Part shown: in pieces, positions 35,686 through 43,549 of the stretch
Layout: every line of letters starts with the position of its first letter
Numbering within the stretch: the stretch's first letter is position 1
From: Ruegeria profundi
Lineage (GTDB): Bacteria > Pseudomonadota > Alphaproteobacteria > Rhodobacterales > Rhodobacteraceae
Direction of reading: 5' to 3'
Assembly: GCF_001507545.1 (NCBI RefSeq)
Contig: NZ_LQBP01000003.1
Location: 372,001 to 436,000, forward strand
Length of the DNA: 64,000 nt
Notes under the pieces: model-generated
Told to the model about the DNA's origin: nothing
The model's database searches: none
What the model saw: the letters and a program-made list of their open reading frames with translations, nothing else
Translations under genes and position numbers: made by a program

Positions 35686-38296
35686 GGATAACTCATTCGA
35701 CACACCTGCCGGAAGCGGCGACGGGCTGAACAGCGGAAATTTCCGCCAGTTGGCAAAGAACGGCATAGGCGATCCCGACAATGCTTATGTTCACGGAATG
35801 GATTTTTTCGAAGGACGTCTATACTGCGGTATGACGCGCAACTCATTTAAGTTGCTCAGACTTTTCCCGCCGATTGATCCGCCTGCGCTGGATCCCTGGC
35901 CCGTGGACGTGCCACCAAAGGTGCAGGACTTGGATATGCAGGGCCAAATCTGGCGTTGGACACCTGGTGAAGACACTTGGGAGATGGCGTACCGTTCACC
36001 GATGATCCCAGGCAAGCAAGGCGAGCCTGCACCTCGGGATTTGGGGTATCGCGGCATGACCGTTTTTCAGGGGGACTCTGACCCGAAACCCGTGCTGTAC
36101 GTTTCAACTATGTCGACAGTGCTGCGCGGGTGCGCAGCCCATGTCTTGCGATCCGAAGACGGGTTGAATTTTGAGCCAGCATCCGAACCCGGGATCGGCA
36201 ACGACAGGATTTCGACCTTCCGCGAGTTGGTCTCTTTTGACGGTTACCTTTATGCCCCGCCTGCGGGTGAGGGTATCCAGTTCAATTCAAACAGAACTGG
36301 CGTGATCAAGCGTTCGAGAGACCCAAAGCCCGGAAACTGGGAAGTGGCCATGGATGTGGGATTTGGCGATCCCAATAACAACGGCGTCTTCATGATGACC
36401 CAGGCGAACGGTCAACTCTACGCAGGCACTTTCAATCACTTCCAAGGCTACCAGATTTGGACCACGCCACCTTGCGGTGACGGGCCGTTGCAATGGCGCA
36501 AGGTCATAGACCGAGGTGCGTACCGGGGGCCTTTGTCGGAAATCGCAATGGGCATGTGCGAGTTCAACGGGGCCTTGTATGTCGGCAGTTCGATCCAGAA
36601 CGGCGGGTATGATCGCACCAATCTGGTTGGACCAGGCGCGGGCGAGATTATCCGGATTTGGCCAGATGACAGCTGGGATCTGCTGGTCGGCATGCCGCGC
36701 GAGACGCCGGACGGTGTTAAGTACCCGCTCTCCGGGATCGGGCCCGGCTTTGACAACCTGTTTTCTGGTTACACTTGGCGGATGTGCGTGCATGACGGGT
36801 GGTTGTATGTTTCGACCTTCGATTGGAGCGTCTTTCTGCAGTATGCGCACCGGCCATCGCCTACATCGCGGCGACTTGTGAATGGTATCGGTTTCGAGCA
36901 GCTCGCTCAGATCGGGGGCGGGTTTGAGCTTTGGCGGACCAAGGATGGGATCACGTGGGTTCCGGTCACAATAAACGGGATGAACAACCCCTATAATTAT
37001 GGCGGGCGAACGATGGTCTCGACACCTGTGGGTCTGTGCGTGGGCACGGCTAACCCGTTCGGGGGTTTGAGCCCGGCGCGCTTTGCATCGCGATGGGAGT
37101 ATCATGAAAACCCCGACGGAGGAACGGAGGTTTTCCTCGGAAATACTAGTCACGAATCCTACACTGTGCCCGACGCCGCGAAAACCACGGAGGAGGCCTC
37201 GGATCAGCAGGCCAGCTCTTTTACCGAGGTGGACTTCGCGATTACCGGCTGCACCGGCTATATCGGCAAACATCTCGTTCCGAAGTTGTTGGAGCGCGGC
37301 TATCGGGTGCGGTGCCTGGTTCTTGCAGGCACAGAGACGGAGTTGCCGGAAAGCGATCAGATTGAATTGATCGTCGGAGATTTGGCTAATGTGGATGCGC
37401 TGAAACGCTTGGTAAATGGCGCGCGCATCGTTCTCCATATGGCGGCGCGTTTGGCCGGGTCCTGCACGGTACCGGAGCTTCGCGCGACGAACGTGCAGGG
37501 TACGCACGACCTGTTGCGCGCTTGCTCTGACTCGCCGGTGCTGGAGCGGTTCGTCTTTTGCAGTTCTGTGGCTGTCTATCAGAACCAGTTCAGTCCGAAA
37601 GACTGGCCGATCCACGAATCTCATGCGTTGCGCATAGATGGTGGTCACGACCTCGCCGACTATGGAATGTCCAAGATCGCGGGCGAAAACCTTGTCCGGC
37701 ATTACGCCAAACATGATGGCTATGCAGGGACTATTTTACGGTTCGCCCTGGTTTATGGTGTTGGCGATCCGATGTTTGATAAAATGGTGCGTGAGTCTGC
37801 TCCGGCGCCTTTTTTTGGCAAGGGACAGCAAGGGGATCAGCAACGCCAATTCGTCCATGTGACAGACGCTGTCGAGGCGATACTGCGGGCCTGCTTCGAA
37901 GAGAACGCAAAAAACAATGTCTTCAACGTCGCTGGACCGGATGTCGTGACCTATCGTGCGATCGGACGTTTGACCCGCGTATCGATCGGCGCAGCAGTGC
38001 GCGAAGACCTGGTACCAGACCAGACCCGAACCTGGAGCCGATACGTGCAGCAATACGACATTTCTACCGCGAAACGTGACCTTGGGTTCTATCCAAATGT
38101 TACGACTTTCGAAGGGTTACGAGAAATAATTGAGGCCGCGCAATCGGACGGAGACCTTCCCATTCCCCGATACGAAGCGGGGCACACAGCGCTCCTGACC
38201 CAATACGGGATCGGTGGTCTGGCCATGGCACGCGACCCGTTAACGTCATCGTTTGGTCCTGAAACCGGCAATGTGCGGGAAGGGCAAAAGAGATGA
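35672..38296 (+). CDS. Beta-propeller-like protein fused to NAD-dependent epimerase/dehydratase
   Basis: 874 aa. The first 500 residues show repeated blade-like units of the form FxGxLYxGT: FFEGRLYCGMT, QLYAGTFNHFQG, GALYVGSS, WLYVSTFDWS. No enzyme motif is seen there. From residue about 520 it becomes an extended SDR: ITGCTGYIGKHLV (NAD loop), HMAARLAG, SSVAVYQ and YGMSKIAGENL (Tyr-xxx-Lys). The fusion is in one uninterrupted frame. It overlaps the hydrolase stop by 14 bp. Likely a sugar- or lipid-headgroup oxidoreductase or epimerase held on a propeller scaffold; substrate unknown. Confidence 0.82.
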   Translation: MTVAKDNSFDTPAGSGDGLNSGNFRQLAKNGIGDPDNAYVHGMDFFEGRLYCGMTRNSFKLLRLFPPIDPPALDPWPVDVPPKVQDLDMQGQIWRWTPGEDTWEMAYRSPMIPGKQGEPAPRDLGYRGMTVFQGDSDPKPVLYVSTMSTVLRGCAAHVLRSEDGLNFEPASEPGIGNDRISTFRELVSFDGYLYAPPAGEGIQFNSNRTGVIKRSRDPKPGNWEVAMDVGFGDPNNNGVFMMTQANGQLYAGTFNHFQGYQIWTTPPCGDGPLQWRKVIDRGAYRGPLSEIAMGMCEFNGALYVGSSIQNGGYDRTNLVGPGAGEIIRIWPDDSWDLLVGMPRETPDGVKYPLSGIGPGFDNLFSGYTWRMCVHDGWLYVSTFDWSVFLQYAHRPSPTSRRLVNGIGFEQLAQIGGGFELWRTKDGITWVPVTINGMNNPYNYGGRTMVSTPVGLCVGTANPFGGLSPARFASRWEYHENPDGGTEVFLGNTSHESYTVPDAAKTTEEASDQQASSFTEVDFAITGCTGYIGKHLVPKLLERGYRVRCLVLAGTETELPESDQIELIVGDLANVDALKRLVNGARIVLHMAARLAGSCTVPELRATNVQGTHDLLRACSDSPVLERFVFCSSVAVYQNQFSPKDWPIHESHALRIDGGHDLADYGMSKIAGENLVRHYAKHDGYAGTILRFALVYGVGDPMFDKMVRESAPAPFFGKGQQGDQQRQFVHVTDAVEAILRACFEENAKNNVFNVAGPDVVTYRAIGRLTRVSIGAAVREDLVPDQTRTWSRYVQQYDISTAKRDLGFYPNVTTFEGLREIIEAAQSDGDLPIPRYEAGHTALLTQYGIGGLAMARDPLTSSFGPETGNVREGQKR

Positions 38297-38357
38297 TGAA
38301 ATCGAACTCATTAAGACCTCGGTCGGCAGCAGCCGCCAGCACAAGCAAGGAGGAAGT

Positions 38358-39635
38358 ATGATGCCCACTACGAACCAGCAAGGACAATGGGAGCCAAGAG
38401 TTGCCCAAGTTCCCCAAAACGATCGTCAGCGAGTGCGGTTCATTCGCGGGCTATTGGCTGATGGTCGTGTCGCAGAAGCTCAGTCCGAATTGATTGGGAT
38501 GATACAGCATGAACCGAAAAATACACGTCTGAGGGTGATGCTTGCGATCAGCTATATGCGGCAGAACCAGTTGGATGAAGCGGCCAATACCCTTGAAGAG
38601 GCGATGCAAACAGATCCGAAGAACCGTTTGGCTCCGTTGCTTGCGGCTTATGTCGGCATGCAGGGCAACGACCCGTCATATTCGGAAAAGAACTTCCACA
38701 AGGCGCTGGACCTCAATCCAACCTCCATACAGGCGCTGAGCGGCCTTGCGTCCCTGCACGAGCAGCAAAAGCGTCCGGATGCGGCTATCGAAGTACTTGA
38801 CCGCGCCTTGGAAACTGATCCGCAATCGGCGGTCGTTCGCCGTCGTATCGCTTCGGTGCTGGCGCGCCAGGACCGCTATGACGAGGCTAAGGCGCATCTG
38901 AAATTCGCGCTGGAAGCCAACCCGGCAGACCCGCGGACGACGCTGCAACTTGCAAGGTTGCTACAGCGTGAAGACGACTACGCTTCGGCGATCAAACTCG
39001 TCGAAACGGCGCTTGCAAAGAAAGCGGGGAATCCGCTGCTGCTGCAACGATTGGGAGAACTCAAGATTTCGCAAAAGGACTATCAAGGAGCAGAAGCAGC
39101 ACTCACCGAGCTTGTAGGGAAAGAGAAGGGGCGTCGTCGAAATTCCAATGCCCGGCTGTCGCTTTCGCGGGCGCTGATTGCTCAGAAGAAATTGGAAGCC
39201 GCGCGCGAAGTTCTTAGCAAACTTAACCGCCCCGTCCTACGGGGAGCCGTGCAGCGTCTTCATGGAGATGCCTTTGCTGCAGAGGACAGAGGTGACGCCG
39301 CTGAGCGCAGCTATCGTGCAGCGATGATGCACATCCGCGATGGGCAGTCTGCGTTGGAAAGGGTCGACCTTGCCAAGGCTGATCTGAAAAAAGTGTCGCA
39401 GAATAACAAAGAAGTACTGGCGCTATACATCGCCGAATTCGACGCTCTGCGGGAGGCAAGAAAAGCACGCGCAGAAGGGCAGGCGGAGAAAGGTCCGAAC
39501 CAGGAACAGTTGGAAGCTCGCGCTCAGAGGCGCCAACGGCGGCGCACGATGCGCCAGCGAATGGTTATGGCCCGTGCGCGAGGTGCACGTAATAGTGGCG
39601 GCGGAGGGTTCCAACCCAATTTAGACAACGGATGA
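38358..39635 (+). CDS. TPR-repeat protein
   Basis: 425 aa, about eight tetratricopeptide repeats spanning residues 25-350, for example AAIEVLDRALETDPQSA and YDEAKAHLKFALEANPAD. ATG 38358 follows AAGGAGGAAGT, a strong site, so the longer in-frame extension to 38253 is rejected. The C-terminal 60 residues are very basic and Gln/Arg-rich (RAQRRQRRRTMRQRM), ending in a Gly stretch. No signal peptide. Probably a protein-protein scaffold for the locus; catalytic role not expected. Confidence 0.85.
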   Translation: MMPTTNQQGQWEPRVAQVPQNDRQRVRFIRGLLADGRVAEAQSELIGMIQHEPKNTRLRVMLAISYMRQNQLDEAANTLEEAMQTDPKNRLAPLLAAYVGMQGNDPSYSEKNFHKALDLNPTSIQALSGLASLHEQQKRPDAAIEVLDRALETDPQSAVVRRRIASVLARQDRYDEAKAHLKFALEANPADPRTTLQLARLLQREDDYASAIKLVETALAKKAGNPLLLQRLGELKISQKDYQGAEAALTELVGKEKGRRRNSNARLSLSRALIAQKKLEAAREVLSKLNRPVLRGAVQRLHGDAFAAEDRGDAAERSYRAAMMHIRDGQSALERVDLAKADLKKVSQNNKEVLALYIAEFDALREARKARAEGQAEKGPNQEQLEARAQRRQRRRTMRQRMVMARARGARNSGGGGFQPNLDNG

Positions 39636-39677
39636 TTTGGGGTATCGTTAACCGTCAAGCCAGATGTGGCAGTTGAG

Positions 39678-40640
39678 ATGAAAGTACTTGTTACCGGACC
39701 TTCAGGAGCCGTTGGTCAATACGTGCTCGAAGCATTGATGCGGACAGACCACCAGGTCCGTGTCTTCGCTTTGCCGGACTCGATGCACCGCATCAATTAT
39801 CGTGACAGGATTGAAATGGCGCCAGGTGAACTCGCCGACCCGGCGGCCCTGTACGACGCGTTGAAAGATGTTGAGCTGGTCTTTCATACCGCATTGATCA
39901 GCCCGCCGCCTGCCATTGATGCGGAGATCCTGGACCACGTGAATGTCGAGGGAACACGCAGTTTGGTTAATGCCTGCCGTGGCAAGGTTTCCCGGCTGGT
40001 GATGATGTCGTCCAACAACGTCTACGTGCCGCATCGAACGCCGGATCTCTGGCCTCTGACTGACGACGCACCAAGAGAAGCACATGGCAACCCAGCGCAG
40101 CAGGCGCTGGGTGAGAGTCTGATACGCGCGGAGGATATTGTATTTGAGGCCGCCGAGACCGGCGCGTTTGACTACGCGATGCTCAGGCCCACGATCGTCT
40201 CCGGTCGCAAAAGCCCATTTGTCGAGAACCTGATCACTCAGTTGATCCGTAATGCCGAAGCGGCTGAATCTTTGCGCCGTATGTGGGACACAATGCAGTG
40301 GACGCATGGGGTCGACATCGGCAGCGCGGCCTTGCTTGCTGCAGAGCATCCCGACCTGCGCAATCAAAGAATGCTAGTGGCAAGCGATGAGCCAATCACG
40401 GCCTATGACGTTGTCTCATTAATGTGGGAGATCATGAATGTCGGGCGTGATGACAATCCTTATGCCGAAATAGCCTCGCAAAACAATGTTGGTTTGCCAA
40501 AGTTCTATCCGGCCAGACTACGCGCGGCTGGTTGGTCTGCGCGCATGACGGCCAAAGACTGCATCCGGGAGGTTCTCGGAAGGCTGGAGTTCTATCATTC
40601 CACGGCTGCGAATTTCCCAGCTTATCTGCAGGTGGAATAG
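39678..40640 (+). CDS. NAD-dependent epimerase-like protein lacking the YxxxK pair
   Basis: 320 aa extended-SDR fold. The nucleotide loop MKVLVTGPSGAVGQYV begins at the chosen ATG 39678. The central core is typical (VFHTALISPP, VNVEGTRSLVNAC, MMSSNNVYVPH). Where extended SDRs have Tyr-xxx-Lys, this protein reads AQQALGESLIRAE, without Tyr or Lys, so classical oxidoreductase or epimerase chemistry is doubtful. It may bind substrate, act as a non-catalytic partner, or use other residues. Between the TPR gene and the SDR fusion, same strand. Confidence 0.8.
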   Translation: MKVLVTGPSGAVGQYVLEALMRTDHQVRVFALPDSMHRINYRDRIEMAPGELADPAALYDALKDVELVFHTALISPPPAIDAEILDHVNVEGTRSLVNACRGKVSRLVMMSSNNVYVPHRTPDLWPLTDDAPREAHGNPAQQALGESLIRAEDIVFEAAETGAFDYAMLRPTIVSGRKSPFVENLITQLIRNAEAAESLRRMWDTMQWTHGVDIGSAALLAAEHPDLRNQRMLVASDEPITAYDVVSLMWEIMNVGRDDNPYAEIASQNNVGLPKFYPARLRAAGWSARMTAKDCIREVLGRLEFYHSTAANFPAYLQVE

Positions 40641-40678
40641 ATTCTGAGATTACGGAGCGTTGAATTCGGAGTGGACGC

Positions 40679-42466
40679 ATGAAGGTCGTTATATTGGATC
40701 GCGGATCGACGCTCGGCGCTATGTTGCAGGCCGCGCTGGAACCGTTGCATTTTAAAGTGGAACGGCATGAACTGCTGGCTGGTCAATCGGTCATCGACGA
40801 GATCGACGAAATCCTGTCCGGAGCCAATGCAGTCTTCATTCTCCATCCCGGTGCGAACCTGCCGCACGAAAAGGTGGAAGCGCGGATGACCGAAATCATG
40901 TCCGCAGCCGCGCGCGCGGGTGTGCGCCGGGCTATTCTGTTGAGCAACACGGTCGTCTATTCTGACACGGCATCGGGCGACGGTACGATCCGGGAAACTG
41001 CACCGATCCATGAAGACGACGAGACGGCGTCCGATGCTGCACGCTTTGCTGTCCGGATTGAGAATGCCTTTTTCGCGGCGGCAGATGACGATCTGGAACG
41101 GGTCACTCTACGGGTTCCAACGCTTTATGACCGGGCGGATCCCGATGCAATTTCCGAATTGCGGTCCATTATGATCGAGGGAAAGAAGGCCTGCTTGCCC
41201 GGTGCCTTTCAGAGACTGCATCCGGCCGATCTTTGTTCAGCGCTTGTGTCGGCCATGCGTGTATCAAGCGCCAGCGGGCATATTTTTAACATTGCTGAAA
41301 CGACGGCAATCTCTCCGGACGTGTTGGTCGCCGAATTGCAGCGACTTGGCCGTCTTTTGTCGGATCCGAACGCGACAGAAGATCGAGTCCGCCCGTCTTA
41401 TCCGTTCGAGGAGCCGAGATTCGCCACTGACAAGGCGAGCCGAATTCTGGATTTCAGGCCGCAGCGCAGCACTTGGTCTTCACTAGCGGAATGTGCGCAG
41501 GAGATTATCTTTGACTTGCGCCGGGAGGGTCACGTCGTAGACAACACGCCGAAGTTGCCCGCTGTCATCGCTGCAATTGAGACGCGAAGCAAACCGCTGG
41601 AAGGGAAGGTCTGCGTCGTGACCGGAGCAACCTCTGGAATTGGGCGCGAACTGGCCGTACTGCTTTCAAGACTTGGGGCGCATGTTGTTGCGGTTGGCCG
41701 AAATACCGAAGCTGGCGCCAGTTTGCTGCAAGAACTCGACGACCGGCCGACCTGCACTCCGGGAGAGTTCTACGCCGCAGACTTGTCCCGATCATCCGAA
41801 GTCAAGAAGCTCGCTGAGGCTCTGGTCGAGCGCCATACCGATATCCACGCGCTTTTCAACAATGCCGGGGCATTGTTTGGTTCGCGGGTCATGACACCGG
41901 AAGGGATTGAAGCCACTTTCGCCGTGAATTATCTGGCAGCCTTTCACCTGACGACGCGCATTCTTAAGGTCATTTCCAAAGAAGGGCACATCGTCAATCT
42001 TTGTTCGGAAGCCCACAGAAGATCCGGGCTGGACTTCGGCGATCTGTTCTCATCGGCCAATTACCAGCCGCTGGAGGCTTATGCGCGTGCGAAGTTTGCG
42101 TTGATGATGTTTTCCAACGCATTGACGCAGCGTCTGGAACGGAATGGACCAAGAGTTTTGACCATTAGTCCTGGTGCCGTTCGCACCGAGATACTCAATA
42201 GAAATGATTTGAAGGACCGGCCTGAACTTGCGGTATTCAACCGTGCGCGCAATCGCATGATATCGCCAGAAAGGGCGGCAAGTTTCGTCGCTAACCTGAT
42301 CATTGATCAAGACCTGCGTGCCAAGACAGGGATATACATGGATCAGGACAAAAAGGTTGAGATCGCTCCTGCGACGACCGATCCAGCCGCATGCGCACAT
42401 CTATGGCGGGTCAGCGAGGCCCTTGTCGAGATGACACTTACCGAACCTGTTCCTGAGGTCAGCTAG
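40679..42466 (+). CDS. Fusion of an epimerase-like domain and a short-chain dehydrogenase
   Basis: 595 aa. Residues 1-290 are an extended-SDR-like domain with a degenerate nucleotide loop (VVILDRGSTLGAML) and no clear Tyr-xxx-Lys. Residues about 305-590 are a classical SDR: VVTGATSGIGREL (315-322), LFNNAGALFG, and YARAKFALMMFSNAL with Tyr468 and Lys472, resembling retinol-dehydrogenase-like SDRs. Starts 38 bp after the previous gene. Only the C-terminal half is expected to be a redox enzyme. It converges with, and overlaps by 8 bp, the SDR gene on the other strand. Confidence 0.83.
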   Translation: MKVVILDRGSTLGAMLQAALEPLHFKVERHELLAGQSVIDEIDEILSGANAVFILHPGANLPHEKVEARMTEIMSAAARAGVRRAILLSNTVVYSDTASGDGTIRETAPIHEDDETASDAARFAVRIENAFFAAADDDLERVTLRVPTLYDRADPDAISELRSIMIEGKKACLPGAFQRLHPADLCSALVSAMRVSSASGHIFNIAETTAISPDVLVAELQRLGRLLSDPNATEDRVRPSYPFEEPRFATDKASRILDFRPQRSTWSSLAECAQEIIFDLRREGHVVDNTPKLPAVIAAIETRSKPLEGKVCVVTGATSGIGRELAVLLSRLGAHVVAVGRNTEAGASLLQELDDRPTCTPGEFYAADLSRSSEVKKLAEALVERHTDIHALFNNAGALFGSRVMTPEGIEATFAVNYLAAFHLTTRILKVISKEGHIVNLCSEAHRRSGLDFGDLFSSANYQPLEAYARAKFALMMFSNALTQRLERNGPRVLTISPGAVRTEILNRNDLKDRPELAVFNRARNRMISPERAASFVANLIIDQDLRAKTGIYMDQDKKVEIAPATTDPAACAHLWRVSEALVEMTLTEPVPEVS

Positions 42467-43259
42467 TTTTACCAATATGGTAGGCTCGCAGGAAATGATC
42501 CATCGCGTCGAGTGTGTTTGGATTGTTCCACTGGACGAATTCGCCGGTCAAACCTTCTGTTTCGGGTGCATTCAGCCACAGTAACAGCCGCGCGGCCAAC
42601 TCGGGCGGGCGTGCTACCGAAGTCATCATTGCGCTTGGCGCGTTGCGCCCCAGCGTTTCTGAAACCTGCCCGAACAAAGGCGTATCGATCGGACCGGGGT
42701 TGAAAGCATTCACTGTTATTCCGGTGCCATTCAATTCAAGTGCGAGCGTTTGAACCATCTGGTTTACAGCCGCCTTGGTCGCTGCGTATGCACCGGTGTC
42801 AGGTTGTGGACTAAACGTTGCTGGCGACGACAAAAAAAGCATCCGTCCGTAATGTTGTGCCTGCATGGGCGGAACGATATGTCTGACTAGGTTCAAGGCA
42901 CCGGTAATGTTCGTCGCGCAGAGCCTCTGCCAGGTTTCTGGTGGTGTTTCCCATAGCTTTTGACCAATGGTTTCTGCCGAACCAGCGATGTTAATAAGGC
43001 TGTCAATTCTACCAGTCGCATTAAGTGTTTCCGAGACGAGCGCTTCAGTTGCTGCCTCATCGGACACATCCGCAGCAATTGCCAAAGCTTTGGCACCTTC
43101 ATCGCGTATTCCGCGAACAACTAGATCAAGTGCCGCGGCATCACGTGCAGTGGCGATCACAACTGCCCCGGCACGCGCCATAACCCGTGCAGTTGCTGCT
43201 CCAAGCCCTTGACTGGCTCCGGTCACCAATACGACGCGGCCACTAAGAAACGGTCTCAA
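42459..43259 (-). CDS. Short-chain dehydrogenase/reductase
   Basis: 266 aa classical SDR: VVLVTGASQGLGAATA (NAD(P) loop), NIAGSAE in place of NNAG, Ser in LFLSSPATF, and YAATKAAVNQMVQTLALEL (Tyr-xxx-Lys). The FabG-like layout suggests a 3-oxoacyl reductase or an alcohol/sugar dehydrogenase. The start is TTG at 43259 with GGGAG 8 bp upstream. It is the only tailoring gene transcribed against the main operon and overlaps the neighbouring gene at their 3' ends. Confidence 0.87.
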   Translation of the reverse strand: MRPFLSGRVVLVTGASQGLGAATARVMARAGAVVIATARDAAALDLVVRGIRDEGAKALAIAADVSDEAATEALVSETLNATGRIDSLINIAGSAETIGQKLWETPPETWQRLCATNITGALNLVRHIVPPMQAQHYGRMLFLSSPATFSPQPDTGAYAATKAAVNQMVQTLALELNGTGITVNAFNPGPIDTPLFGQVSETLGRNAPSAMMTSVARPPELAARLLLWLNAPETEGLTGEFVQWNNPNTLDAMDHFLRAYHIGKTS

Positions 43260-43549
43260 ATTTTGATCTCCCGTAAAAAAACGACGGTTTACCGAAAGAA
43301 GCCTTTGTATTTATGACGGATTTCGAGGCTAAAAAACAAGCGTACTGGGTGAGGTTCGGGGAAAAGCTTGCCTTGATGGGGGAGTCAGATAGACTCTGCA
43401 ATGAATAAGTGCAGGAGGCTCGGATTTCACCGGTGTTTTGGTAAAAAATGCACCAGTAAATTATTCATTATTCCAAGCCTTCGTAGGGCATGTTGGTTCG
43501 TTTAAGTAGGCGTCTTTAACACGAGTTTCAGCGTAGTATGAGCGTATAG

